A program made the position numbers and the translations under genes. This document shows positions 27,343 through 36,588 of a stretch of DNA of 64,000 nucleotides, piece by piece. The DNA is from Negadavirga shengliensis. GTDB lineage: Bacteria > Bacteroidota > Bacteroidia > Cytophagales > Cyclobacteriaceae. Location of the stretch: positions 248,001 through 312,000 of the forward strand of contig NZ_JBHSJJ010000001.1 of assembly GCF_042652345.1 (NCBI RefSeq), given 5' to 3'. Every line of letters starts with the position of its first letter. Within the stretch, counting starts at the first letter, position 1. The notes under the pieces are model-generated. The model did not search any database. It was not told where the DNA came from and saw only the letters and a list, made by a program, of their open reading frames with translations.

Positions 27343-27792
27343 ATGAAATGTCCAAAAATATGTTTTAGTCTTGTAATCGTTTTATTTGTTTCTATGAACT
27401 CTTATAGTCAGACCAGAATCAATCATTTAGCCGTATATGTTAAGGACCTTAAAGAAAGCAGCCATTTTTACGAAAAAGTGGTGGGACTGAAAGAAATTGA
27501 CGAACCCTTCAAAGACGGCCTGCATGCCTGGTATGAAATGGGGGACGGTGTTTCGCTCCATTTGATAGAGAGGGAAGAACCCTGGACTAACCCCACAATT
27601 GATAAAACCAACCACCTGTGCTTCAGTGTGGCTGATCTGGATGCTTTCATTGCCAGGTTAGGCCAAAACAAAATTTCTTTTGAAGATTGGCCCGGTAACC
27701 AGGGGGAAATCAACATCCGGCCTGATGGCATTAAACAGATTTATATCCGCGATCCCAGCGGCTATTGGTTGGAGATCAACGATGAATATTGA
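27343..27792 (+). CDS. Exported VOC (glyoxalase-like) protein
   Basis: About 149 residues from ATG 27343. A TTG at 27322 is in frame, but the ATG directly precedes a clear signal peptide (MKCPKICFSLVIVLFVSMNSYSQ). The mature part is one VOC unit: TRINHLAVYVKDL, SHFYEKVVGL, an internal LHLIEREE, the NHLCFSVADLDAF repeat, and YIRDPSGYWLEIN. Metal ligands are probably the His of NHLAV, the Glu of LHLIE, the His of NHLCF and the Glu of LEIN. Glyoxalase-fold proteins are mostly cytoplasmic, so secretion to the periplasm is notable. The substrate is unknown. Confidence 0.8.
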   Translation: MKCPKICFSLVIVLFVSMNSYSQTRINHLAVYVKDLKESSHFYEKVVGLKEIDEPFKDGLHAWYEMGDGVSLHLIEREEPWTNPTIDKTNHLCFSVADLDAFIARLGQNKISFEDWPGNQGEINIRPDGIKQIYIRDPSGYWLEINDEY

Positions 27793-27810
27793 AGGAAAAA
27801 AAGCCAAAAA

Positions 27811-27847
27811 AGCAAAGGGGAAAAACGGATTGTTTTTCCCCTTTGCT
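27811..27847. terminator. Bidirectional terminator with a perfect 16-bp stem
   Basis: 27811-27826 is an exact inverted copy of 27832-27847 with a five-base loop. The A and T tracts inside and beyond the stem serve both the VOC gene (+) and the M1 peptidase gene (-), whose stops flank it. Confidence 0.85.
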
Positions 27848-27864
27848 TTACTTCCAGGATAACA

Positions 27865-29823
27865 TTATTTTTCATAGATGCTGTTCGGCCATCTGTCATT
27901 GGCAATGTTGATATCGGGAAGAACCTTATCAGGGTCTATTTCCACGGATACCACCTCCTTGTTGGATTTATGCAGGTAATTCCATTGATTTCCCCTCTGC
28001 CAGATTTCCACTGGGAGCATTTTCCGCTCCTTTGAACCATCGCCGTAAGTGATCTCCAAAAGAACCGGCATGGGCAGTCCGCCTTTGTTAGACAGTATCA
28101 CCACACGGTCATTGCCATAGGGGACTACATTTTCAATGGCCAAGTCAATATTATCAGTGCCATAAAACCAACCCTTCCAAAACCAGTCAAGGTTCTCACC
28201 GGCTGTATTTTCGATGATATTGAAAAAATCATTCGGCTGAGGATGTTTGTATGCCCAGTTATGGATATAAGCTTTGAAAGCGTTATCAAACCGCTCTTCT
28301 CCCAAAATATATTCCCGTAGCATTATCAGCCCTATGGCCGGCTTCATATAGGCGATCATCCCCAAATTTGCAGTATTAGCCACATCGGGATAAGTGTCAA
28401 TGCCTTCTCTGTTCTGACCGGTAAACCAGTTGAGGTATTTTCTGGTTTGATGGAGCGTTGAGCCATATTCACCGTTGTTAAATTCCAGCGAACTGTAATG
28501 GTTGATGAAGGTATTAAACCCCTCATCCATCCAAGCATATCGTCTTTCATTGGTTCCCACGATCATCGGAAACCAATTGTGGCCAAATTCATGGTCGGTT
28601 ACATTCCACAGAGACGCTCCTTTACTTCTATAACTACAAAAATTCAATCCCGGGTATTCCATACCGTTGATATCCGCGGCCACATTTACCGCAACCGGAT
28701 AAGGATATTCGTACCACTTATCGGAGTAATGTTCTATTGAAGCCTTACTGTATTCAGTAGACCGTCCCCAAGCGTCATTCCCATCGCTTTCCTTGGGATA
28801 AACAGATTGGGCCATGGCTTTTTTCCCACTCGGCAGATTGATTCTGGAGGCATCCCAAATAAATGTCTTTGAAGAAGCAAAAGCCACATCTCTGGCATTT
28901 TCGATTTTAAAATGCCAGGTGACCGTTCCATCCTGCTTGGGCCGGGTGGTTGCCGGTTGGTTCACCTCTTCAGGCTTGATTATATAAACAGTCGTATCGC
29001 TGGATGCAGCCGTCTGCATTCTGTCATTTAATAATTTAGGAAGAACCTGACCGGCATTAAGGAGTTCCCCAGAACCCACCACAATGTGATCATAAGGTAC
29101 GGTCACTTTGTACTCAAAGTCACCATAGCCTAAATAAAACTCCCCTGCTCCCAGATACGGCTCAATATTCCAGCCTACCACGTCGTCAAAAACAGCCACT
29201 CTGGGATACCATTGCGCCAGAGCATATATTGTCCCATCCTGCACTTGAAGCCTCCCCATTCTGTCCATTCCTTTCTCCGGAATATCGAATTCAAAATCCA
29301 TAGAAACCTGCGCTTCACCTCCCCGGGCAGGTATAGGTTCATCCAGAAAGACCTGCATTCTTGTATCGGTGATAAGATGACGCCCCGATACCTTACTGCC
29401 TCTTTTCTTTATTTGCGAGGAGACATTCCGGATCGTATATCCCCCGTCAACATCTCCGGAATACCTGTTCCCCTGAATGGGGGTGGTTAGGGTTCCCCTT
29501 GAGTCCGTTTTAAATCTGTTTTGTTCCAAATGCAGCCATATGAATTCCAAAGATTCCGGGCTGTTGTTGATATAATGGATGTTCACCTTTCCGCTGAGCC
29601 TATGGTTTGCTTCATCCAACGTAGCCTCAATCGTATAATTGGCGACATTCTGCCAATATTGGGGACCGGGCTTACCTGATGCAGCCCGAAAAGCCGAACC
29701 CTGTCTATAGGTGAATTCATCAAACTTTTGCTGGTTGTTTTCCCGGGCTTCCTGGGCATAGACTTGCGCCATCAAAATCATCAGGAAACAAGCGCCCAAA
29801 ACACTACTGATCTTGTTTATCAT
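27865..29823 (-). CDS. M1-family zinc metallopeptidase (aminopeptidase-like), exported
   Basis: About 652 residues from ATG 29823, which begins a signal peptide (MINKISSVLGACFLMILMAQVYAQ). A longer form from 29886 would put 21 residues before it. Zinc site: HEFGH with H411, E412 and H415, and the third ligand E434 in WMDEGFNTF. The substrate-anchor motif of classical aminopeptidases, GxMEN, is replaced by NGMEYPG, so strict N-terminal exopeptidase activity is uncertain. The N-terminal beta domain (about 50-250) and a C-terminal beta domain are typical of large Bacteroidota M1 proteins. Periplasmic or surface digestion of peptides is likely. It converges on the VOC gene. Confidence 0.9.
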   Translation of the reverse strand: MINKISSVLGACFLMILMAQVYAQEARENNQQKFDEFTYRQGSAFRAASGKPGPQYWQNVANYTIEATLDEANHRLSGKVNIHYINNSPESLEFIWLHLEQNRFKTDSRGTLTTPIQGNRYSGDVDGGYTIRNVSSQIKKRGSKVSGRHLITDTRMQVFLDEPIPARGGEAQVSMDFEFDIPEKGMDRMGRLQVQDGTIYALAQWYPRVAVFDDVVGWNIEPYLGAGEFYLGYGDFEYKVTVPYDHIVVGSGELLNAGQVLPKLLNDRMQTAASSDTTVYIIKPEEVNQPATTRPKQDGTVTWHFKIENARDVAFASSKTFIWDASRINLPSGKKAMAQSVYPKESDGNDAWGRSTEYSKASIEHYSDKWYEYPYPVAVNVAADINGMEYPGLNFCSYRSKGASLWNVTDHEFGHNWFPMIVGTNERRYAWMDEGFNTFINHYSSLEFNNGEYGSTLHQTRKYLNWFTGQNREGIDTYPDVANTANLGMIAYMKPAIGLIMLREYILGEERFDNAFKAYIHNWAYKHPQPNDFFNIIENTAGENLDWFWKGWFYGTDNIDLAIENVVPYGNDRVVILSNKGGLPMPVLLEITYGDGSKERKMLPVEIWQRGNQWNYLHKSNKEVVSVEIDPDKVLPDINIANDRWPNSIYEK

Positions 29824-30083
29824 AAATAACAAAATATGTTTTTTGCTAAAATACTTAAACAGGGGCTTTCCTGAAAACAGATACAAAAGAATCTTTTAAG
29901 AAACGGGGGGGATGAAGCCACTCTTGTTGACAGAATTTTCGTAATAAAATGGTTTAGAACCAAATATTTAATGGCAGTTACCTAATCAGGACGCCTATCC
30001 CCGAAGCATATTTCATCGATCCGCTCATTTGTTAATTCCACAAATACCTCGGTAATTTGGGGTTCCTAATTACAGCATTGATC

Positions 30084-31910
30084 ATGAAGTTCGTACTTAC
30101 TGCAATATTAAGTGTGTGGGGCAATTATTTCGTCTTTGGGCAATCGGATAGCACCTTTTATTCATTGGAAGAGATCACGATCCAGGAAAACAGGCTTGAG
30201 ATCCCATTCAGTAAGAGTGCTCGAAATATGAGCATTATCCACCGTAAAGATATTGAAACGACTCCGGCAAGGAGTCTTCAGGAAATTCTCGCTTTTACCC
30301 CGGGTGTGGATGTACGGCAAAGGGGCGTTGGCGGTGTCCAAGCAGATATCGGCATACGCGGCGGATCATTTGAACAGACCCTTATGCTCGTTAACGGAAT
30401 CAAACTAACAGATCCCCAAACGGGCCATCACATGATGAATATACCTGTACCTTTGATTGGAATACAACGCGTGGATGTACTTAAAGGCCCCGCATCCCGT
30501 ATTTATGGACAAAATGCCTACACAGGCGCTATTAATGTCATCACGGAACTCCCTGAGACTTCCTTACTCCACGGAAATCTATATGGAGGAGACTTTGGTA
30601 TGCGTGGAGGTAGCCTTCAGATAGCACTTCCCATGGGAAAATTTAAACAAAGCCTTGCTGTTTCCCATGATGCAAGCAATGGCCATTGGCACAATTCGGA
30701 TTATAAAGTGAACAATGTGTTTTATGAAGGCGGTGTAGATATCGATGAACATCATGAAATTAAAGCCATGCTGGCCTATGCAGGCCGGGATTTTGGTGCC
30801 AATGGTTTTTATACCAGCACCTTCCCGGATCAGTGGGAAAGCATTCAGACATACCTGGCCGCCTTAAGTCATATTTTTGAAAAAGACAATATTTGGGTCA
30901 ATTCGCGGGCCTACTGGAGAAGAAATACGGACGAATTCAGGTTGGTAAGGAAAGATCCAAGCTTTTTTAGAAACAACCATACTACCGATATCCTTGCCCT
31001 TGAAATCAACGGAAGATATGAATCCGGATATGGAACCAGCGGTTTTGGTATTGAGGGAAGAAATGAAGCCATAGACAGCAACAACCTGGGAAACCGGGAA
31101 AGAACCCTTCTGGGACTGTTTTTAGAACATAGAGTAGAATTTATGGACCGGGCTGATGTCCGGGCGGGGATGTATTCCAACTATTATTCTGAATACGGAT
31201 GGAGGCATTTTCCAGGAGCGGAAATCGGCTTTCAGCTCTCTCGTTCAACGAGAATGTACGCCAATTATGGAATCAGTTTTCGGATACCTACCTATACAGA
31301 CCTGTACTATGTCGGTCCGACTAACGTAGGCAACGAGCAGCTAGAACCGGAAAAAGCCAGGAATTATGAAGGGGGTGTTAAAATCACAAAAAAGAACTTC
31401 AGAGCAGAGGCGGTATATTTTAACCGCCATACCGATAATCTGATTGAATGGGCCAGATCTGATGCTGATAGTCCCTGGCAGCCTCAAAATTTCAACGAGG
31501 TGGTTTTTCGGGGTATTGAAACCGGAGTATTTTACCGGTTTGATAAAAAATTAAAGAAATTAGTGTTAGATGAAATTTCCCTGTCCTACAATTTTATTGA
31601 CGCCAATCTTGTTGAACAAGAAGGCCTGGAATCAAGGTATTCCCTGAATGCTCTCAGGCACCAGTTGATTGCAGGATTACAAGCTTCATATGATGGCCGT
31701 ATAGAACTTACGGTAAAAAACCGTCATATAGAAAGGATGAAATTAGACCCTTATTTCCTATTGGATGCCAGAGTCGATTATGATAGACTCAAGAAATTGG
31801 CCTTCTTCGCAGAAGCTTCGAATATCACCAATACAGATTACATTGAAGCCGGAACGGTACAGATGCCTGGTAGATGGTTTCGGGCAGGGGTTGCCTTAAA
31901 TCTCAGGTAG
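30084..31910 (+). CDS. TonB-dependent outer-membrane receptor (BtuB/siderophore type)
   Basis: About 608 residues from ATG 30084, where a signal peptide starts (MKFVLTAILSVWGNYFVFGQ). A TTG nine codons upstream is less likely. The TonB box region reads YSLEEITIQENRL. The plug domain has RSLQEILAFTPGVDVRQRG, DIGIRGGSFEQTLMLVNG and VDVLKGPASRIYGQNAYTGAINVIT. A 22-strand barrel follows, ending in a C-terminal aromatic strand (GRWFRAGVALNLR). It lacks the N-terminal carboxypeptidase-like domain of SusC proteins and resembles cobalamin or siderophore receptors. The ligand is not deducible. It is a lone gene, divergent from the M1 peptidase. Confidence 0.88.
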   Translation: MKFVLTAILSVWGNYFVFGQSDSTFYSLEEITIQENRLEIPFSKSARNMSIIHRKDIETTPARSLQEILAFTPGVDVRQRGVGGVQADIGIRGGSFEQTLMLVNGIKLTDPQTGHHMMNIPVPLIGIQRVDVLKGPASRIYGQNAYTGAINVITELPETSLLHGNLYGGDFGMRGGSLQIALPMGKFKQSLAVSHDASNGHWHNSDYKVNNVFYEGGVDIDEHHEIKAMLAYAGRDFGANGFYTSTFPDQWESIQTYLAALSHIFEKDNIWVNSRAYWRRNTDEFRLVRKDPSFFRNNHTTDILALEINGRYESGYGTSGFGIEGRNEAIDSNNLGNRERTLLGLFLEHRVEFMDRADVRAGMYSNYYSEYGWRHFPGAEIGFQLSRSTRMYANYGISFRIPTYTDLYYVGPTNVGNEQLEPEKARNYEGGVKITKKNFRAEAVYFNRHTDNLIEWARSDADSPWQPQNFNEVVFRGIETGVFYRFDKKLKKLVLDEISLSYNFIDANLVEQEGLESRYSLNALRHQLIAGLQASYDGRIELTVKNRHIERMKLDPYFLLDARVDYDRLKKLAFFAEASNITNTDYIEAGTVQMPGRWFRAGVALNLR

Positions 31911-31987
31911 TTAGTCATTTGTTTATCCCGGTATGAATAAACCCGTAATTAAATGCCTAGATACCCGGCAAAAAAAACTCATTAATC

Positions 31988-32018
31988 TTTGCAGCAAAAA
32001 AATTAAAGCCTACATTTG
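31988..32018 (+). promoter_or_regulatory. Promoter of the tRNA-Val pair
   Basis: TTTG (31988-31991), 19-base spacer, TACATTTG (32011-32018): a textbook Bacteroidota sigma promoter 66 bases before the first tRNA. Confidence 0.75.
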
Positions 32019-32084
32019 CAATCCAATTTGATGCCGATTCCCGCTCTCCCTTCGGTAGAACGGGAAGAAAAAAATCGAAATCTT

Positions 32085-32159
32085 GGGAATTTAGCTCAGC
32101 TGGTTCAGAGCATCTGCCTTACAAGCAGAGGGTCGGGGGTTCGAATCCCTCAATTCCCA
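32085..32159 (+). tRNA. tRNA-Val (anticodon TAC)
   Basis: 75 nt. Acceptor GGGAATT pairs with AATTCCC, discriminator A. D-loop AGCTCAGCTGGTTCAGAGC, anticodon loop CTTACAA, T-arm GGGGGTTCGAATCCCTC with a G-T pair. CCA is not encoded. Confidence 0.96.
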
Positions 32160-32207
32160 CGGAAGGTTCTCCCTTCAGCAACACGGGAAGAAAAAAATTG
32201 AAATTTT

Positions 32208-32282
32208 GGGAATTTAGCTCAGCTGGTTCAGAGCATCTGCCTTACAAGCAGAGGGTCGGGGGTTCGAATCCCTCAATTCCCA
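32208..32282 (+). tRNA. tRNA-Val (anticodon TAC), second copy
   Basis: Identical over its 75 nt to the copy 123 bases upstream, and probably processed from the same transcript. Confidence 0.96.
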
Positions 32283-32688
32283 CATTAACGCCGTTTAAGG
32301 ATTTTTTTAGTCATGCCCTTTTATTTTTACCTATTAAATTCCCGTGAGCTGGACCGATTTAACATGCAACATAACAGGAGATTGCCTTAAAAACCGGCTC
32401 AAAAAGCACCTGACAAATCACAGGATTTACCGCTAAAACAAAAAACTGGATATTGGTCTATTCTGAAGCATATCCCTCAAAAACAGACACCTTCAAACGA
32501 GAGCAGGAGTTAAAAAACCGAAAGGCAAATCCAAGATCAGAAAGCTTATCAACGGTTAAACACCGAAACCTCAAAATTACGGAAGCATATGCCAGACCAT
32601 CCCTACTGTGGCAGTGAGAATAGCAGCGCTTAATATCTCAATTTCCCCATCAGTTCGTTCAGGGAATTTTTGATTTTTTGTCGGTTTT
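32283..32688. other. Non-coding stretch downstream of the tRNA-Val pair
   Basis: About 400 bases with stops in all frames at short intervals. No RNA gene or clear terminator hairpin found. Confidence 0.5.
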
Positions 32689-34224
32689 CTAAATATCAAA
32701 TTTTATCCCTTGGGCCAAGGGCAATTCCCTGCCATAATTGATGGTATTGGTCTGTCTTCGCATATAGGCTTTCCAGGCATCTGATCCGGATTCCCTTCCT
32801 CCGCCCGTTTCTTTTTCACCACCAAACGCTCCACCGATTTCAGCTCCGGAAGTGCCGATGTTGACATTCGCGATGCCGCAATCGGAGCCTGCTGCGGAAA
32901 GGAACGCCCCTGCCTCTCTCAGATCGGTTGTCATAATGGCCGATGAGAGACCCTGAGGAACATTGTTTTGGATTCTTATGGCATCCTCAATATTCCTGTA
33001 GCGGATCATATATAAAAGCGGGGCAAAAGTCTCATGCTGCGCCATCTTCGAATCTTCTTTCACTTCAAAAATACAGGGTTTCACATAGCAACCTGATTCA
33101 AAACCCTCTCCTTCCAACAGCGCGGCATCCGCTATTGTTCTGCCCCCTTCAGCTTTCACTTTCCGGACAGCCTCCAGGTATTTCTCTACGGCCTCTTTAT
33201 CAATAAGCGGTCCCATATGGTTATGGGGGTCCAAAGGGTTGCCAATTGACAGTTTCCCATAAGCATTTTTTAACCGTTGGGCCACTTCCTCAAATAGGCT
33301 ATCGTGCACAATAAGTCTTCTGGTAGTGGTACAGCGTTGACCGGCTGTACCCACCGCGCCAAACAAGGCTGCCCTGATGGCCAAATCCAAATCGGCCTTC
33401 TCTGAAATAATGACCGCATTGTTGCCTCCCAATTCCAATATGGCCTTACCAAGCCTCGCCGCAACCGTTTGGCCGACCGATCTACCCATCTTTGTAGAAC
33501 CCGTGGCGGACACCAATGGAATGCGTTCATCATTGCTTATCCACTCCCCTATTCTGTAATCTCCCGTCACTAAGCAGGATATTCCTTCGGGTAGGCCGTT
33601 CCTATCAAAAACGTCCGCCACTATCTGCTGACATGCCAAGGCTGAAAGGGGTGTTCTTTCTGAAGGTTTCCATATGCAGACATTTCCGCATACCCATGCA
33701 ATCATGGCATTCCATGACCAAACTGCCACCGGAAAATTAAACGCTGAAAGAATCCCGACGATTCCCAAAGGGTGCCATTGTTCATACATTTGGTGCTCGG
33801 GCCGCTCTGAACTCATGGTAAACCCATACAGCTGCCTGGATAGGCCCACTGCAAAATCACAGATATCGATCATTTCCTGAACTTCCCCCAGTCCTTCCTG
33901 CAAGGATTTCCCCATTTCATAAGACACCAGGTTACCCAGGTCATTTTTCTTTTCCCTCAGGGCGTTGCCGATTTGTCTTATCACTTCGCCCCTTTTAGGG
34001 GCGGGAACATCTCTCCAGAACGTGGCGGCTTTCAGCGCCGATTTTACCACACTGTCGTAGGCATGTTTATCACTCACCTGGACCTTTCCGATTTCATTCC
34101 CATCTACAGGTGAAAATGAGGCCAGCCATTCTCCTTGGGTATCGTACCAATTTTTACCACTGGATGTACCTTGGCTGGCAGCTTGCACGCCAAGGTTTCT
34201 GAGACTCGTTTCGATTATTCCCAT
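32689..34224 (-). CDS. Aldehyde dehydrogenase, ALDH7 family (aminoadipate-semialdehyde type)
   Basis: About 511 residues from ATG 34224 (MGIIETSLRNLG). A start at 34263 would add 13 residues with no family match. NAD-binding SAFNFPVAVWSWN and GSTKMGR, the catalytic Glu in LELGGNNA and the catalytic Cys in TAGQRCTTTRR are all present. The C-terminal GGAFGGEKETGGGRESGSD and MRRQTNTINYG are the signature of ALDH7 (antiquitin). Family knowledge: oxidation of alpha-aminoadipate semialdehyde in lysine breakdown or of betaine aldehyde. No lysine-catabolic neighbour is visible, so the substrate stays open. A terminator separates it from the DUF1080 operon upstream. Confidence 0.9.
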   Translation of the reverse strand: MGIIETSLRNLGVQAASQGTSSGKNWYDTQGEWLASFSPVDGNEIGKVQVSDKHAYDSVVKSALKAATFWRDVPAPKRGEVIRQIGNALREKKNDLGNLVSYEMGKSLQEGLGEVQEMIDICDFAVGLSRQLYGFTMSSERPEHQMYEQWHPLGIVGILSAFNFPVAVWSWNAMIAWVCGNVCIWKPSERTPLSALACQQIVADVFDRNGLPEGISCLVTGDYRIGEWISNDERIPLVSATGSTKMGRSVGQTVAARLGKAILELGGNNAVIISEKADLDLAIRAALFGAVGTAGQRCTTTRRLIVHDSLFEEVAQRLKNAYGKLSIGNPLDPHNHMGPLIDKEAVEKYLEAVRKVKAEGGRTIADAALLEGEGFESGCYVKPCIFEVKEDSKMAQHETFAPLLYMIRYRNIEDAIRIQNNVPQGLSSAIMTTDLREAGAFLSAAGSDCGIANVNIGTSGAEIGGAFGGEKETGGGRESGSDAWKAYMRRQTNTINYGRELPLAQGIKFDI

Positions 34225-34277
34225 AGAATCTGTTTTTTTGGTAGTTAACCTAAAAATAAGCATTCAGGCTGAATTTA

Positions 34278-34308
34278 TAAAAAAAGGCTATCCACAACTG
34301 GATAGCCC
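34278..34308 (-). terminator. Terminator of the Gfo/Idh-isomerase-cytochrome-DUF1080 operon
   Basis: GGCTATCC and GGATAGCC form an 8-bp stem with a 6-base loop. Read on the minus strand it is followed by a T-run. It lies about 35 bases after the DUF1080 stop. Confidence 0.8.
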
Positions 34309-34341
34309 TTTGAAATGCCGAAGTTTGAAACCCAACTTCTT

Positions 34342-35076
34342 TCACAGTCTTTTTATTTGTATGTTTCTAAACCAAACATTGTCTCCATGATCCTGCAAGG
34401 CAATTTTTCCTTCCCGGTATCCCGCAAACCCAGGCATATCCCTGAACTTGCTTTCTGCCACCATCCGGTCCCATTCTTCGTCCCACATGGTGGCCTCTAC
34501 CGTCTTGACACCATTCAGAAAAAATTGAAGTTTCCCATTTTGAACGATGATCTCAGTTTGATTCCATTCCCCAACGGGCTTAGCGGCTTCCTTTGAAGAC
34601 TCAATCAGATCGTAAAGGTCACCTGACCTATGGGTGGTTATTTTCCCGTCAGGATGGCCATCGTTATCCAACAGTTGATATTCAGGCCCGGTGTGATAGG
34701 GTGCCTTGAACTCACCGTTATCAACCACATGGAACATGATCCCACTGTTGCCATTTTCTGAAATCCTCCAATCCAGCTTCAAATGGAAGTCACCGAACGT
34801 CTCTTTAGTTACCAGATCTCCGCCCATAGCTCCTTCCTTCTTTTTAGCGATGTTAAGAAAGAGCACACCATCTTTTGCTTCCCATGCTTCTCCGGGCTGG
34901 TCTTTACCATAACTTGTCCATCCGGTCAAGCTGTTGCCATCAAACAAGGTAATCCATTCTTCCTCTGTCACAACTATTTCATCAATTTCTTCTACATTTT
35001 CATGCTGTTGCGTAGATGGCCCACAAGCAACAAAAAGAAGAAACGGGCAGACAAAAGCGAGAGTTGGCTTGATCAT
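34342..35076 (-). CDS. DUF1080 lipoprotein, putative 3-keto-glycoside hydrolase
   Basis: 244 residues. Lipobox FVAC with C18, then an acidic linker and one DUF1080 jelly-roll domain starting WITLFDGNSLTGW. Typical family features follow: DFHLKLDWRISENGNSGIMFHV, PYHTGPEYQLLDNDGHPDGK, GEWNQTEIIVQNGKLQFFLNG, and the closing GKIALQDHGDNVWFRNIQIK. Pfam names this family 3-keto-disaccharide hydrolase. Members cleave glycosides already oxidised at C3. The lipid anchor places it in the periplasm or on the outer membrane. It is separated by three bases from the cytochrome c gene, and the neighbouring oxidoreductase genes support the 3-keto role. Confidence 0.85.
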   Translation of the reverse strand: MIKPTLAFVCPFLLFVACGPSTQQHENVEEIDEIVVTEEEWITLFDGNSLTGWTSYGKDQPGEAWEAKDGVLFLNIAKKKEGAMGGDLVTKETFGDFHLKLDWRISENGNSGIMFHVVDNGEFKAPYHTGPEYQLLDNDGHPDGKITTHRSGDLYDLIESSKEAAKPVGEWNQTEIIVQNGKLQFFLNGVKTVEATMWDEEWDRMVAESKFRDMPGFAGYREGKIALQDHGDNVWFRNIQIKRL

Positions 35077-35079
35077 TTT

Positions 35080-35499
35080 TTATTTTTTTAGCAATAACAC
35101 AAACCTGACCATCTGCTCAGCATCCTCTTTGGACAGGTTTGGGTGGGCCGGCATGGGTATCTCTCCCCATTCACCCACGCTGCCTGCGATGACCCGGCTG
35201 GCCAATAATTCTACATTTTCATCTGTGGTTTCGTATTTACCGGCCACGTCTGCATATGAGGGTCCGACTATCTTTCTTTCTACCATATGGCAGCTTGGAC
35301 AGTCATTTTGCTTGATTAAAGCCAGTCCTTTCACATAGTCTGGATGATCCTTATATTTTTCTTCCAAGCTTACCTCTTTTTCCGGAGCTGGCGCAGTAGT
35401 GGTAGAAGTGGTTTCAGATTGTTTATCCGAACCACCGCACGAAAATGCCATAAATGCCACTGCAATCATGGCTAGACTTAACAAATTGTTTAACTTCAT
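35080..35499 (-). CDS. Lipoprotein cytochrome c (class I)
   Basis: 139 residues. Lipobox AFSC with C21, then a Ser/Thr/Pro/Glu linker of about 25 residues and one small c-type domain with heme site CPSCH (C67, C70, H71). A Met ligand probably lies in EIPMPAHP. The C-terminal helix is LSKEDAEQMVRFVLLLKK. It resembles cytochrome c551/c552 electron shuttles, tethered to the membrane in the periplasm. Lying inside the isomerase-DUF1080 operon, it is a good candidate for the electron acceptor of the GMC dehydrogenase encoded 4 kb away. Confidence 0.88.
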   Translation of the reverse strand: MKLNNLLSLAMIAVAFMAFSCGGSDKQSETTSTTTAPAPEKEVSLEEKYKDHPDYVKGLALIKQNDCPSCHMVERKIVGPSYADVAGKYETTDENVELLASRVIAGSVGEWGEIPMPAHPNLSKEDAEQMVRFVLLLKK

Positions 35500-35518
35500 T
35501 GCTTTTTATTATGATAGA

Positions 35519-36574
35519 TTAATTGATTCCAAGTATTTTTTTGTTGAGGTTTTCATCCGCGCCTGCGGACGCAAAATCGTCAAAAGTTTTTTCTGTCACC
35601 CTGATTATTTTTTCAGCGATAAATTTAGCCCCTTCAATGGCGCCATTTTCAGGGTGTTTAAGTGCACATTCCCATTCGAGAACGGCCCATCCATCAAAAT
35701 CGTATTGGGACAGCTTGCTGAATATGGCATTGAAATCCACCTGTCCGTCTCCCAGGGAACGGAATCTTCCGGCTCTTTCCACCCAACTTGAATACCCACC
35801 ATACACTCCCTGTCTTCCGGTGGGATTGAATTCCGCGTCTTTAACATGAAACATCTTGATCCTCTCATGATAGATGTCAATGAATTCCACATAATCCAGA
35901 CACTGAAGTACAAAATGGCTTGGGTCATAAAGGATATTGGCTCTTTTATGATGATTGACTTTCTCCAAAAACTTTTCAAAAGTAACCCCATCATGCAGGT
36001 CTTCTCCGGGATGCAGCTCGTAGCACACATCCACCCCGTATTTGTCAAATTCATCAAGAATCGGAATCCACCTTTTGGCCAATTCATCAAAACCGGTCTC
36101 AACCAATCCAGCGGGGCGTTGGGGCCATGGGTACACCGTGTGCCACATTAGGGCACCGCTGAACGTAGCATGGGTAGTCAATCCAAAATTCTTAGAGGCC
36201 CGTGCAGCCCATTTGAGCTGTTGGGTGGCCCATTCAGATTTTCCCTTTAAGTCTCCCGCCAGTTCTTTGGGCGCAAAAGCGTCAAACAATTCATTGTAAG
36301 CAGGGTGCACCGCCACCAGTTGGCCTTGGAGGTGAGTCGAAAAATCAGAGATTTCCACACCTGCATCTTTCACCGTCGCCTGAATCTCTTTGACATAATC
36401 CATATCCTCGGCTGCTTTTTGCAGATCTATCAGCCTTGCATCCCAAGTAGGTATCTGCACGGCTTTATATCCTATGCCAGCTGCCCATTTACATATATCT
36501 TTTAGGTTATTGAAAGGTGGTTTATCATCGGCAAATTGCGCCAAAAACAGCGCAGGCCCTTTAATGGTTTTCAT
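35519..36574 (-). CDS. Sugar phosphate isomerase/epimerase-like TIM-barrel protein
   Basis: 351 residues of the AP-endonuclease-2 / xylose-isomerase-like barrel family. Metal-binding candidates appear in VCYELHPGEDL, NILYDPSHF, MFHVKDAEF and the late AVLEWECALKHP. No signal peptide, so cytoplasmic. Related proteins isomerise or epimerise keto-sugars, and the exact reaction is unknown. It starts 14 bases after the Gfo/Idh/MocA gene, and the cytochrome gene begins 19 bases after it, so all belong to one operon. Confidence 0.85.
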   Translation of the reverse strand: MKTIKGPALFLAQFADDKPPFNNLKDICKWAAGIGYKAVQIPTWDARLIDLQKAAEDMDYVKEIQATVKDAGVEISDFSTHLQGQLVAVHPAYNELFDAFAPKELAGDLKGKSEWATQQLKWAARASKNFGLTTHATFSGALMWHTVYPWPQRPAGLVETGFDELAKRWIPILDEFDKYGVDVCYELHPGEDLHDGVTFEKFLEKVNHHKRANILYDPSHFVLQCLDYVEFIDIYHERIKMFHVKDAEFNPTGRQGVYGGYSSWVERAGRFRSLGDGQVDFNAIFSKLSQYDFDGWAVLEWECALKHPENGAIEGAKFIAEKIIRVTEKTFDDFASAGADENLNKKILGIN

Positions 36575-36588
36575 AAGGTTTATTATTT

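Larger units (their letters stand above)
32046..32282. repeat. Tandem duplication of a 123-bp tRNA-Val unit
   Basis: The leader (CTCCC through the A-run, 32046-32084) and the tRNA recur 123 bases later (from 32169). The two tRNA copies are identical and the leaders differ at several positions. A recent local duplication that raises tRNA-Val dosage. Confidence 0.8.

Noticed and set aside
32016..32201. Plus-strand 61-codon frame over tRNA-Val
   Set aside because: It covers the tRNA and its leader only.
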